DNA from: Prochilodus magdalenae
Lineage: Eukaryota > Chordata > Actinopteri > Characiformes > Prochilodontidae
Length of the DNA stretch: 64,000 nucleotides
NCBI GenBank assembly: GCA_024036415.1
Contig: JAMWET010006936.1
Location: 376,501 to 440,500, forward strand
Reading direction: 5' to 3'
A model generated the notes under the pieces. It made no database searches. It was not told where the DNA came from and saw only the letters and a program-made list of their open reading frames with translations. The stretch's first letter is position 1. Every line of letters starts with the position of its first letter. The position numbers and the translations under genes are program-made. Of the stretch, positions 20,818 to 33,933 are shown one piece after another.

Positions 20818-22262
20818 CAACCCAAACTCAAAGTGCCTACCTGATTTTAGAATGATTATAATTAGCAAGACAAAGACATTTACAGTATTAAGGTTTGCTA
20901 AGATTAACTTAATCTCAAAAAGCCAGTTTCACAGCACCGCTCCTGGCATAAGCAAAACTAATTATTAACCTTGAACAATAGCATCTAGCTGCAGGATCTG
21001 CTGTGGGACTTCAACTATATTTACAAGCTGGACATTATAATAGCAAAAATATTTTGCTGCTACAGCATGTAGTATCATTTTTTTAAAATAATATACAAGA
21101 GTCTTATACAACTCATAATACACTCAGATCCACCACTTCAGCATGCAGTTCTGAATTTGCTAAATGAAATCTTCAGAAATGCCTAGATATAGACTAATAT
21201 TAACAATGTTCATCAGTGTCTTGTACTGGATTTGGGTGTTTGTTATTCCAGTAGTGGATGAAGTATGTAACTGAGTTAAAGTAGAGATCCCTAAAGTAAA
21301 ACATTCTTTCTGTAAAATTCCACCCTTTTATTATTATAATAACATGGTAAGTGCTTATTTGTATAGTACATACATTAATGCAGCTCAGAGTGCTTCCCAG
21401 AGTTCTTTAAAAGAAAAGAGAGTACACAGTGTCCCCAAAATGAAATTATACATTTTAGCCACCAGCAATATAAATATTGTTCAGGAGGCAAAACAAAGAA
21501 TGAAACACGGATAAAATAAAAATAGAATGCAATGATTATAAAATTTTGCATACAAAAAATAAATAATCAAATTTGAGGAACATAAAGAACATAATTGATA
21601 AATCGGCAAAATGAAAATAGCAATAAAGTAAAATGAAGATAAACATATGTCACGCTTCCGGGTTTCCCTGGCTCCATCGCTCTCCCGAATTCAATTTTCC
21701 AGAGTGCATCACCCGATGACGTCACACCCTCATGCCCCCAGTCTCCCAATCATTTCTGCTCTAGGTCTCCTGAGTACTAGCTCACCTGTTTGCAATCACC
21801 AGTCTGCTTATAAGCCGCACACACTCACTCACTCACTCTGTGAAAAGTTTTACAATCTTAGTTTGTGATCTCTCCTGTGTTTTCTCAACTCTGGCTCTGA
21901 CATCTTTCGCTCCCTGACTACCAATCTCTTCCTTATCCTAAATGGCTTATCGTTCTGGTCTACTCCCTGGCTTTCGACTTCCTTCTGCTCTTCTGAGTGT
22001 TCTCCCTGTTTTCCCCTTCCACTATGGATGCTTCACTGACTGCCTACCCTGGTTCTAACCTCAGCCTGTCCTTCGACCCCACTGTTGACCTCATGTTTGG
22101 TCGTGTTTTGGTATGGTGTTCAGCTGCCAGACTGATAGCTATGAAATATTCAAATAATTTAATAAGTAAATAAAACTAGATAAATCATAAAAAACTAAGT
22201 TTGGAATAATAAGTCTTTAGCTGCTTAATAAAAGCTGGGTTTCATCTGCTTAGAAATGGAAA
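20818..22262. repeat. Intergenic; repeat-rich, with a nested insertion
   Basis: From about 21651 to 22130 lies a GC-richer block beginning gtcacgcttccgggtttccc, with a run of cactcactcactcact. It looks like a non-autonomous element nested in AT-rich DNA. Its opening resembles, inverted, the end of the block at 29885-30350. No gene was seen. Confidence 0.4.
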
Positions 22263-22517
22263 TTATTGACAAATTGTTGATAATTTGACCCAGAGGGAAA
22301 ACAGGAGGGGACTACATACAGATCCCTGTGGAACACCATAAGGAACATCAAAGTTTTGGAAAGTATAATCCTCTATAGTGACAAAATATTTCCTACCTGT
22401 TAAATATGAATAAAACAATTTAAGAAGATTTCCTAAAAGTCCAAACCCATGTTTTAAGCTTTTTCTCAATATAGCATGGCCTACATTATCAAAAGCAATC
22501 GAAAGATTAAGCAGCAC
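22263..22517 (-). pseudogene. LINE reverse transcriptase fragment
   Basis: An 84-codon frame with LLNLSIAFDNVGHAIL (RT motif A region, F-D), FYSYLTGRK and VPYGVPQGSVCSPLLFSLW (motif B). It has no surviving catalytic motif C. It is a different LINE copy from that at 6391-9700. Confidence 0.85.
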
Positions 22518-23130
22518 AAGGACTGATGTGGTTTTCCCATTGGCATTATGTAGGTTGTTTTTGTCACTCTAAATAATGCTGCTTGTCACACTTGTTTTAA
22601 TTTTTTTTCAAAACTGTTATTATGGAGGAGAAAACATGCTGAAAAGTGCCTAGAATAGTAATATTGGAGATCTTACATTACCGGAAACAAAAGGATCCAA
22701 GTTATTTTTCTTTATCAACGATTTGCCTGCAGCAGTCGTAAATGGGTCTGGGAAAACACCAGTTTAGTGTGTAATTTGCTGTGTTCAAGATCACATTGTA
22801 GAGACTATCAAACATAGCATCCCAGCACCGCTCATCAGGCTGTCAGGGTCAGGGTCTCCGTGAATTATAGTCCCAGCTAGGAGTCCGCTTGTCAGCAGAG
22901 AGAGGAAGTGAAAACATTGCTACCCAGCCTGAATATGTGCTATAGTCATAATTAAAACATGGCTCACCCCAGTAAGAACCAATGAGGCTACTGAGCCGTG
23001 TTACACATCAAGCCGACAGGACCAGACGTTCTGTTAAAAGCATTAGAGGATGACTGTGTATATACACAAACAATAACTAGTGCATGGTAAGATCACTGAT
23101 ACTCACTGCTCTCCAAACTATCCGCCACAG

Positions 23131-23290
23131 GAGTTTACAGTCATCATAATCCCTGCTGTATATACACCTCCAGATGCTAATACTGCCACTGCCTTGGGCT
23201 ACTTGTTAATTACCATTAGCAAGCATTAGAATGGCCACCCAGAGTGTCTGTAATAGCAGGTGATATTAACAAAGCAAATTTCTCACAAGA
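23131..23290 (+). pseudogene. LINE endonuclease fragment
   Basis: Plus strand gives FTVIIIPAVYTPPDANTATA, then GYL and SKH*NGHPEC, a damaged form of the APE endonuclease motif VYIPP and the following region. Stops interrupt it. It is opposite in strand to the RT fragment at 22263-22517, so they are separate insertions. Confidence 0.75.
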
Positions 23291-24064
23291 TGAAAAAACC
23301 CGGGCCCTGTATACAGCAACCTCAAGCATGGGTTCAAATTATTTTTAATCCAAACGCTTGTTACCATGCCAGCTATTTTGCTATTTTGCTATTGTATTAC
23401 TTTCATCATTTCATCAGATTAGAAAGTGGTCAGGGTGAGGCTTGTCTCAGGTTACTGATTTGTTTCCCACAAGCCCATTTCCTCTTCCCTTCAGAGGAGA
23501 CTCTGTCTGTACTTGTCATGCAAATTGCAAACAGGCATAGGTGAAAATGCTCAGGGGGGTTCTAGATAGATATTTCTCACCTTGATTTACACTGACAGTT
23601 GTTGCTGGTAGTAAGTAACTTAAAGAACACTGATCGTTGAAACCAGCAGGTAGTTCACTAAAAGCAGAGCTTCCACATAGCCAATATCTTCCAATAGGTG
23701 AAGGAATATGACAAACCTTAGTAACGGACAACCTGATCCATGATTTAGTGTCATAAATACAATCTCAATGTTTTTGCTGTAAAACTGGATTGTTGTTTAG
23801 AGATATGACAATTGTTTATTAGGCTACGTTGTATCACATACACAGCGTTTAGGAATTTCTCAGAGATATAGTGACATTTGGTCATTGTTTTCAGCACACC
23901 AGGAATATCTATATGGATTGATTATATCTTATGACCTGGAGCATATGTCTGTTCACATGCTGCTGTACCAGGTGTACAACACTAAGAGAGTTTTGACTGA
24001 GATATTATGACAGATGCTAATCAAACTACTGTTTGTATAAGGGTCCGGGCAGTGCCGCCTGCAA

Positions 24065-24078
24065 CCAGCAGAGGGTGG
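24065..24078 (+). promoter_or_regulatory. CTCF-like core motif, second repeat copy
   Basis: CCAGCAGAGGGTGG has one mismatch to the CTCF core. It is in a block that shares gtataagggtcc and gtgccgcctgca with the region around 17000. Confidence 0.3.
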
Positions 24079-24239
24079 CAGCAGTGGTGCCGTCCTGGGG
24101 GGACGGAACAGCCCGGAACACCAACTCGCAGAATGCCCCGGGCTGATGAACCCAACAAGCTGCACCTGAGGCGCTGGCCATATAAGCCCCTACCAAACAA
24201 CCATCTCCGCTACACCTTTGTAGAGGGGTAGCTGGCATG

Positions 24240-26799
24240 GTAAAGAGAAAGAGAAAGAGGAGAAAGAGAAAAAAGCAAAAGAAACAAAAAGCACCAAGTG
24301 CTTACAAATTTAATAAATACATATAGAGTAGAGAGCGTGGGTCACACTGCGCAAAAAAAATTGACAGAGACCCACAAAATCCCCTTTCTGTTAAACCCTC
24401 TCCTGTTTGTTTCTGCTCTTTATCAAATATCCCCTTTTGTTTGAGCACGTCGTTGCTGGCATCTGCTTTGTTTGACTTTCCCCCCATTTCTCCCTCTCCC
24501 TCACAAAACCCCTCCTGACTCAGCCTCACATGTACTGCTGTGTTTGGGTCCACCCCAACTGCACCATGACAGTTTGTAACAGATGACAAGTATCGCAGTC
24601 AGAGATTGCATGACCAGTCCAGGCTATTCCAGTAGAAAGCTGCCTGGATGGGGTATGCAGAGATGCAGACTCTAGAGTCCATCTCAACATGATGACATCT
24701 TAGTCCTTGATAACTTAGTAACAAGGATGAATAGATGCTTTAACGTAGGACGTTCAGATGTCTCTCACTCTAGCTGCATTTCTTGAGATCAGATGATGTC
24801 CAGACACATGGGCCTTTGAGAAAACCTGCAGCCCTCTGACTGGTTCCATCAATTTTCACTTCAAGTTCTTTACACTCTGCTTTAGCTTTCCTGTAACAAC
24901 ACAAACAAAACTGACAACAGCAGCAGTATCTGACTGCAAGTATACAGATGAATACAGAATTTAGTTATTATGACTGATGAAATATTTCATGTGGGGCCAC
25001 ATTATTCCCTACCTAACCTACGGGTCCTAGTTGATTAAGAGGAGTGTAGGGTGCTAGTCATGTGATGGGGGAAGGGAAATCTTTACTGCTGCACACCCTG
25101 CTAGCATCTAAAACCAACAGTTCCTCCTGGATCTCTCCTCTCACTCACTTGTACTTTCCTCCATTTTAATTTGAAATGTGTCAAACTTTGCGGACTTTGG
25201 CGCAGTACTGCTTTGTCCGTAACCTTAAGTACTGTATATGGAGTGAGCCTTTTCCCAAAGCTCCCAGTGGACTAGCAGAGTGAATATTGCTATCTCCTAT
25301 TGATCGGGTACATTTGCATTTTGGGCACCTCTGTAAAGACAGTAACACAATCAGGTTTGTCAGCCCCAGGGTTCAGTTATAGCCTTTGAATGCAACAAAG
25401 GTAACTTCCATGAGGTCTCTCTCTTTTTTATTTGGCATTACTTCATGCATTTTACCATAACAACTTCTAAACAATCTGGACTCACTCTGACAAACACATC
25501 ACCCTGAACAGCTGTAACTCTCACACATCTCTTTCCAGATATAACCAATATAATAAAGCTCCCTTTATAGGCATTTCCAAATTCTTGAATTAAACTGAAC
25601 TTTAAAGTAGTGACTAACAGAATTAGTCTGCATTACTAATTTCAGTTCACATATAAAATGTGTTATTACACATTAGATTTAGATTCATATTAGATACATA
25701 ACTAATTTAGAAACTGTACTGTACTGTGCACACATCATCTTTAGGGCCTTATAAGGATAAATACTTCTTGCTTAGCATTGCAAGGCATTATTGTTTCTCT
25801 TGTTTCATTCCCAGACCAATCGTGGTCCATAGACTACTTTGTCTGTTTTTTTTTTGTTTTTTTTTTCAGATTTTGACAACATGTTAATATTATTGTCAGA
25901 ATTAAAATGTGAGAATCATCTGTTAATCTTCCCAAACTAACGATTAGACAATTACACATGTTCTCTGTCATTACCATAACCTCTGCAGTTTTGCCATTTG
26001 CTTGTTGGTAACCTCCACTGTAATTCACTCTAATTTGCTCCTGCTGTCCTGAACTTATGTCAAAACACCACAGACTAGAGTAATGTTTCAACATATTGAG
26101 GTTATATGCTCAAAACTGTTTTCCACAGCATGTCGCTTGACAAACCGCTGATTTGCTTGACCAGTTTACTCCATTTACTAATTCAAGTAACTGAATAATC
26201 CCATCTTGCGCATCAGGCATTAAAGTCATCATTAAAGATAAAGATTATGCATCCAAATTCCTTTTAATTCAAACCATAACTTTAAAAAACTGTGAGAGCA
26301 GAGCCAACTTCCCCCTTCTCTGGCATTAATTACACTTACATAGGTTGGACCAAAAGGCCTCTGACCACCACGAGACCTGCAGGGGACCATAAAATTATCA
26401 AGACATCTATAAAACCATCAAAGCACCTCAGGTAGCACAAAACAGATGCACAAAGACACATCTTGCCTTTAACAACTGAAGAGTAAACATCTTTCCTCAA
26501 AGCTGAAGTTAATTTGAATACCTAAGTGAATAGTTAAGTGAATAGCTGGTTCAGTATAGGTTTCGCCTATGCCTTATTGGTTTATACATGTGTAATTGGC
26601 TACACAGTAGTACACTCTCACAGTAGCTATTGTGATTTCACTCTGTTCACCTCTGTGGGAGTGGAAGACCACCTTGGGAAAGATAACCCCACCCACCCAG
26701 TTTTACCAAAACTCACTTTGCCCCTTGCCTCAAATGTCTTCCTTTTGCATTTGCAAGGACCCACTACTGCAATAGGGACATGTATTATCATACGTTCTC
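24240..26799. other. Unassigned intergenic DNA
   Basis: Includes a purine run (aaagagaaagagg) at 24240-24300. Minus-strand frames give scattered retroelement-like pieces, but nothing I could identify firmly. No SLIP-GC exon is present. Confidence 0.4.
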
Positions 26800-28480
26800 T
26801 GACTTTGCTGACTCCCGTCTTCATGGGATGCTTTCTGTGACACAGCAGTTACATGCAACTGCACAGCTGGTAGACTTTGGGTCACCAACTTGTGAAGTCT
26901 CATCCTCAGCTCTTTGAATACTGTTACTGCTCATCACATCCTCAGACAGACACCCACCTGTTTCAGCAGTGATCTGACTACATTGACTCACTGGTCCTTT
27001 CTGAGGGCAAGGTTTGGTTTCTTCTGCCAAACAATCTATTTGCTCTGGATTCAGAGGCTCATGCTTGGTGGTTACTATCATTTCACCTTCTGTCCTTGCT
27101 TCCTTGACTAAGACTGTAGCTGTTTTTAAAGCAGTTTGACCGGATTGATCAGAACTCTCTCCACTGTTACTGGAAGTTTCAGATCCTGAAGTTGAAGACT
27201 GCTCCTCTATTGGCCTGGGCTGGGGTTTATATTCTTGCCGTTTTTTCCTATTTTACAAGTGCCCAGTGTCCCTTCTTTCCACAATGGTGACACATACATA
27301 CTCTTAAATTTATTCTGGGAGTTCTGACTGTTTTCATATACTGTTAGGCACTCTGACAACTCAATATACTAGTTCTTCACTTTCTACTTACTAGACTTTA
27401 AAAGAGGCAAAACTTTCCTCATGCTCTGAGTTAAACCATCAGCCCCCTGGACTACAGACACCAGAGAATTCAGCACATCTGCTATTGAATAAATCTCTGA
27501 ACATCAGCCATGGAGCAGATGCACCTCAACAAACCTCTGTGTACTACCTCATGGGTTCATTTATTTCCCTGCTGACTCGCTATGATTTGGTTCCAGCAAA
27601 CAGTAGATCCTACACTGTTCCAAATCACTGTGAGCAACCCCACATTATAATCTCTAGCTGTTTCTCATAATATTCCTTCATAGTTTTAATCTCATCTGGC
27701 ATGAGTATTTGTGACTACACAGAGACGACACACAATGGATGGAGAGAATACAGTTTGATTTTCCTTGTCATTAGTGTCAGGAAAGGACCAATCCCATTCC
27801 TGATGCTCTTTAGAAATGCACTCTGTTCTGGGTTTACGGGGTTGTGCTTGATAGAAGTTTTTATTTCCCTCTCTCTGGATTTAACCAGTTATGCCATAAC
27901 TGGAGCAGCTATCAACATTGTTAGATTGTATCCTTCCTCATCACTGCTGTCACTAGACCCTGAGCTGACTGACTGCTCTTCAGGTCTATGCTAATTCTTT
28001 GAGACATGGATACAGTTTTTCCTTTCTTGCAGCTAACTCCTGAAATTCCTTGTTCTCCCTTTCAAGTTTGCTACCATTTCCTGTAGTGCTTCGAGGAAGT
28101 GTGTGTGTCTGTGTGTTAAAAGAGATGTGATGGTGTGTAGGTGCTGAAGAGAAGACTTTGTCAAATACTGTCTTGGTCAAATATGATAATACTTTATTAC
28201 AGACAGCATTTTACAAGCAACGTTGCTTGGGGGAAGCCTTCTCCAATCTGGCTATCCTCCCTTTACAGCACAGTTTTCCCCCTTATATTGGCTGGGTATT
28301 GTGTATAACATATAGAAATACTTATCCCTTATATGGAAATGGTCCCCTCTGCTTGCTTCTCAGAAAGAGACATTTTCTCAGACCTATACCATACCCCTTA
28401 AAAGGGAACTGGTGAAACTCCAGATCCCTAAGCATAGCATAGAGTTTAAAATCATATGTATATAGATGTGAGGCCCAGAC
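26800..28480 (-). mobile_element. Possible LTR-retrotransposon relic (gag region and LTR)
   Basis: Near 27240-27300 the minus strand has CHHCGKKGHW, a CCHC zinc knuckle lacking its last Cys, as in gag nucleocapsid domains. A charged 64-codon frame lies at 27986-28180. Beyond 28130 the minus strand carries AATAAAG and LTR-like sequence. Stops are frequent and no matching second LTR was found, so the call is tentative and the family is unknown. Confidence 0.33.
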
Positions 28481-29639
28481 ACCTCATGTGTTCACATGTT
28501 CTGAGCGCTAGTGGCTGCACGCTTATAATTGGCACACTCCTGTATCAATTGTGCATTATTCTCAGCTTGTTCAGTCATTAACAGCCAATGCCACTGTCTG
28601 AACACCTGAACGCATCCCACCAGATCTTTCGTTTTCATATACTTACAAAGCACTGCTCCTGACTCCAGTCTGACTCTTCTGAAATGCTAGTTTTTACTGA
28701 GCTTAGCCTTTCCTTTAGAGCATAATTTATCTAACATCTTTGTTAGACCAGCCTCAAATGCTGCTCTGTTAACCCCTGTGTCATTTTCTTTTGAACAGGA
28801 ATCTGTAGTTCACCCTTGCATCTCTGTTAGACTGGGAAAATTGCCACACACTCGTAGGCAAGAGAAACATTCAGTTACCTGTACCTCCTAGACTAGTACT
28901 AGGCAGATACAGACACACAGCTGTTTGTAATTTTGACCTGGATGAACACTGTTTGCAGATCCTGAAGACTCACTTACATTGGATTTTAATATGATCTCAT
29001 GAGTACGCAATATAGACCTGGAATGACACAGTTCACAGGTTGTTGTGTCACTCACAAATTTAATACAGCTAGCCAGCTTATTGCTTTGCTAGTTTCGGGA
29101 CCTGTAGTTCATCTTTTAGTCTGCTGCAGGCGTGGTTTGTTGAAGTTGCACTGGATATTTACTAGTAAATGTTGGAGCTGTATTTTTAGAGAATGAGCAT
29201 TTACCGTACAATTTTACTGTACACCTCTTTTTATGACCGTAAAAAAATTAAGAAAAGAAAAGTCAGGAGCTGTAATGCATATAGAGCCAGTGGAAAACTA
29301 AGTTTTGCTGTCATGTGCATTTTGGCAGAATATAGGTTATCGTTTTGGTTGTAACCATTCAGTTAAGCTTGTTGGATATTAAGATTTAACTTTCCATTTT
29401 ATTTAGAACTGGCTCATTTCTTTATCGCAACGGTTTAAATGAAGATTTAGTCTCGGTCTACATGCATTTAATATCAAAACCAGTTTTAAAACCTGTTCTC
29501 TACAGTGTTTGTTCTATGAATTATTTTTTTCTAGCCATCTACAGTATTACTAATTGTACTTTAAGGTTAGATAAGTTTTATTTTTATATTGAGCGCATTG
29601 TGTGGACTAACGTTAGTTCTGTTTTAAAAATGTTATCTT

Positions 29640-29830
29640 ACCAGCTAAATTCTATGGAAAGGCTTCAATGTCAGTTTTGTCCTGTGGCTTTCATGCAGCA
29701 CATGAAAATTCATGGCCATGTTCCAAATGCAAATTTCTAATGTGTAGCCGTGGATTAAGGAAATTCCGTGCTCTAAAATTACACCTGTATAGAGATCACA
29801 AAAGATGCTTTGGAGAGAAGTGTAACAGAA
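29640..29830 (+). pseudogene. C2H2 zinc-finger fragment, frameshifted
   Basis: One frame reads MERLQCQFCPVAFM then HMKIHGHVPNANF and a stop. Next come RGLRKFRALKLHLYRDHK, a second finger-like piece. Together they resemble a paired C2H2 segment known from fish predicted proteins of transposon-like origin. There is no extended ORF on either side, so it is a relic or an isolated exon. Confidence 0.4.
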
Positions 29831-29884
29831 ACATTGAGTTTATTGATAGGGACACATTGCCTTACCTTTCTAAAGAAAGACTCC

Positions 29885-30350
29885 GGACCAACGTGAGCAG
29901 AGCGAAAAGTCAGGTTGGCTTTATTACACAATCGAACAGTCCAACTATGCAGCAACACACGGATCAACATTAGGGGCCAGGCAAAAACGAAGTCAGGGAC
30001 AGGCAGAGGTCAGAACCAGGAACAGCAGACAGGGAGAGCAAACAGGTTATAAAGGCGAGAGGGAGAATGAATTGAACGAAAACAGAGGTCGAAAGCCAGA
30101 AAGAATTAGATACAGCCAGTAAGGGAATGGCGAAAAGAGAAGTCAGGGACAAGCGAGATCAAAACCAGACAAATGCGCAGAATTCAAACAATGTCTGGCA
30201 AAACTTCACAACGAAGAAATGAGATTGTGGGGCTTAAATACAGGAGTAAATTAATGACAGCTGGGTTCAGAACTCCGGTAACCCAGAGTGGTCGACGGGA
30301 AGTCGACTCCAGAGGAGCGAAGGAGCCGGGAAGACCTGGAAGCATGACAC
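29885..30350. repeat. Dispersed repeat, purine-rich
   Basis: Repeated phrases such as aagtcagggacaggcagagg, aagtcagggacaagcgagat and gtcgacgggaagtcgactcc. It ends gacctggaagcatgacac. The look is that of a non-autonomous LTR-like repeat. Boundaries are approximate. Confidence 0.4.
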
Positions 30351-33300
30351 AGATAAAACTGCTGCCACTAAATATTCTGCTGAGCTAAATATAATTATAC
30401 AAATAAATTCAGCACATTTTTATTTTTCTTTTCCAAAATCTAGGATTGCAATACACCAAAAAGAACATCAACTGTTTCATTTGCCATCCTAATAATACAC
30501 TGGGTCTACCCTGGCTACCCCATTGCAGGGTTTCTCACAATGTACCTGTGTAGAAGCACTCGAGTTGAGCAGCCCTGTGTATGTTTCTACAGCTGGACCA
30601 GCTACAAATATTAGGGTATTAACTCCAAATATAGGGTCCTAATAGGTTCTGTTAAATGCTTTTTGCTATTAGTCTAAATTTCTGTTGAATGCATGTACAC
30701 AGAAGCACATATGACCATCGCTGACATTCACTGGTCTAAAAGTCACTCAGCTCAGACCTTGCTATGCAATTTTTAACTTATTATATTTAATACACCTCTA
30801 GGTTCGGTCAATGTAAAAAATGAAAAATTCCTAGTAGAATAGGGGCTCCTTTGAGTATTTACACAACAGCTGTTCATTTGACTTTTAGACAATGTTATAA
30901 TTACATAACATTTTATTAAGAGGTAGTAATTACTATAGATTATAGTGTGGATTTTAGTAGGAATGCACCAATAATTTTTTTTTTCCCCTGAGGCCAAAAC
31001 TGAACAAAATTAAAATAGTTTGGAAAAATATCATCCCCAGTGCGTGTGTGCGTGTCTGGGGAAAAATAGCATGCTTTATTTATACATAATGAGAAACCAA
31101 GACAAACCAAATGTAAATGTGGTGCTGATTTAAAAAAAAATTAAGTGTAAGGTGGTCCAATCTGATATTTTCTTCGTGGTCATAAACTTTTTATTGCCGC
31201 TTAGCAGTCAGTGTCATTTGCCCAATATTGCAAGCAGCATTTCCTGATCTTCTTCTTGTTTTTTTTTTAATATCCTCTTCCTGTTTGTCTTTTTGAACAT
31301 GTTCCACTTCTTCTGTATTCAGTCGTGTTTGATATAATATATAACCACAAATACACACTTCCTTACACTAAAACGTGGTATTTTTTTTATATATATATTT
31401 TTTTTTTTGTAACATTCCTTCCACCGTTGGTATCAGAGTACCTGGATTGTGGTGTTTAAATGACTTTTTTTCCAGGTTCACGTTAGAAAAGTACCTCAGG
31501 TTGCCACTTTGCATTACTACTTCCCTTTATTATATTCGTTTGGTTTACCGGGTACATATGTAAATACTGCTGCATTAAAGACAATATTATATAAGGTATG
31601 AGAATATACAGAACCAGGTCTGGCATCAAAAGGGTTAAATGCTGCAGGCTTTTCTGTCTGAGAGGTGAGAGAAGAATGAATTGCTCAAAATGTGCAAAAA
31701 ATATGTTGGTAATTTACACTACTAAATAACATTAAAGGCATTTATATACTCTGCATAGTTTCTGAAAGTGCTGTTTTGCATAGACACTTCTCTTGATTTT
31801 CTTCCTTGTTTGTGTATGGTTTAACTGATACATATGTAAATACTACTGCATTAAAGCTGATATCATGTAAGACTCTCTGTTGAAGGGATGAATCCAGACT
31901 GTGGCAGTTATGTTGCTATATGTGGACCGTACACAGTTGAGTCTAATGCAAGTCTAGAGTTCTAATATATATCCATATATTACTTAGGTCCCATTTCAGC
32001 ACCTGCTTATTATTGTTAACAGGGCAGCATTATACAGTGCCCCTTATAAGGGGGATATGTCTTAGTTTATCGTAATGTCCAAATGTACTGAACCCATGAT
32101 GCATTACATCATGCAGATTTCAGTTCCGACAACAAAAACAAAATACTTTCTAAAACATCTGCTGCTAGGGAGTGGGTTTTTCTACTGGCAGCAGGACCCC
32201 ATTCCTGCTTTCAAAAATGAAAAACTACATGATCCATGTGACCTATTTGTCATTCAAAATGGGGAATTTTGGTAAAGGGCAATGACTCCAGATGATGTAC
32301 TGGAAATTTGTCCTTGTTTTAGTGTAGCAGTATTCGTACACAAGATCCGCCAAAACTTAGTTCACGACCCCTAACCCAATGACTGCAGGGGCCAGAATGC
32401 AAGTCACATAAAGGTCACTAGAAAACAGAAGTAGTTGTAGGCCTTGAACTTGAGGCACTGTCCTTTACACAAGCCAAAGTCACCATGAAAATTGGAGCTG
32501 GTCCTGGAAATGAGCATTCTGAAGGATAAATAAAATTAGAGTGTTATTTGAAGAGATAACTTAACTTAACTTAACTTAAATGAGTAAACAGCTAATCTCA
32601 GATATAGTAGTCTAGACTGTTTGGGCTTAAAAAGAAATGCTATAAATCCCATTATGTAGCATTCAACATTATGTATCTGACCCTTACCGACATGTTTACT
32701 TTACTTCAAGAAATTTCATTCACATCTTCGGTAGATGAGAAATGAATAACAATCTTAGGTTTGGTCCTCACAATGTAAATTTAAAATGTGACACAGTATG
32801 AAATGTAATGCACAGTGTGTGTTATTACACATTTTTTTGCAGGGATGGCTACAATATTTCATGAAGCCACTTTTTAAGTGTTAGGCCTAATTCATATTTA
32901 AAGCCTAGTGGAGGAATTAAACACTTACTTTTATGCTTCTCCTATTTAGAATCATCTTTACAAAATCAGAGATGCATCCACATGAAGGGTTTTTACATTT
33001 TTTTTTTTAGGGCCCATTTCAAACTTTTCAGTTGTCGGTTCTTTAAGTCCTTATTACATTTTAAGAGAAAATGTGCTTGATTATGATAAAAAAAAAATTG
33101 AAAATGATTTTTATCATTATGATTTTTTTTTTTTATTATAAGATATGCTACTAAATATATATATAGGAGGACCTGCTAGAGACTTTCTGACTACTTTCTG
33201 AATGAATTGAATTTCTTTGCTACCTCTGTTGGTTATCCTTTTGAATCCTTAACGAAGGTCCAGCATTTCTAAAAATCCTGATTCTTTGGTTCTCAGTCTA

Positions 33301-33933
33301 ATTAGAATAAAATGCTAATTAGTTTTTTCACAAATAATCAATCTTACAAGACAAGTGTATGCTAGAGTTGCATATGTATATGAAAAGGAAAAGCTTAGTG
33401 CATGCTGAAATCCATTTATCAATGAGTGCCTGTAAATACATTTTGTGAACAGTCAAAATGAGTATAATACAAGTATTATGGTAAAATGTCAGATTTTTTG
33501 TTTTATTGTGTGTTTTATTTGTATTTTATGTCACAGAGCACATGTATATCAACAAAGTACATTAATGGAAAAACTTGAAAGTACACTTATCAAAAACAAT
33601 AATAGCACAAATAATAAGATTAAGATTTGCTTGTAATTTCTGGTTCATAAAACAATGCTAGCAAGTATGATTTTTGGATCTGGATAAATATCGATCTGGA
33701 TACCGGCTATATTCAAACAACAGCCCTGTACACTATACTCACAACAATTCCCAGTTAGATTAAAATTGTTTGTAGAAAGAATAAATGTTCTAAAAGGGAT
33801 ATTTTGTTGATTTTTTTTTTTTAGGATAAAATAGTGCAGACAATGATTTTACAACTGTTTTATGATGTGAGAGCTCAAAGCAGACAAGATTAATGTGAGA
33901 TCACAGGGATCAACCCTGATGCACAGCTCATTT
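30351..33933. other. Unassigned intergenic DNA with one diverged direct repeat
   Basis: No gene seen. Two diverged direct copies of a roughly 110-bp block lie near 31484-31600 and 31760-31876, sharing acatatgtaaatact and actgcattaaag-type sequence. A short TTAAC repeat occurs at about 32562-32580. The end nearest 33933 would contain the 3' UTR of copy B. Confidence 0.5.
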
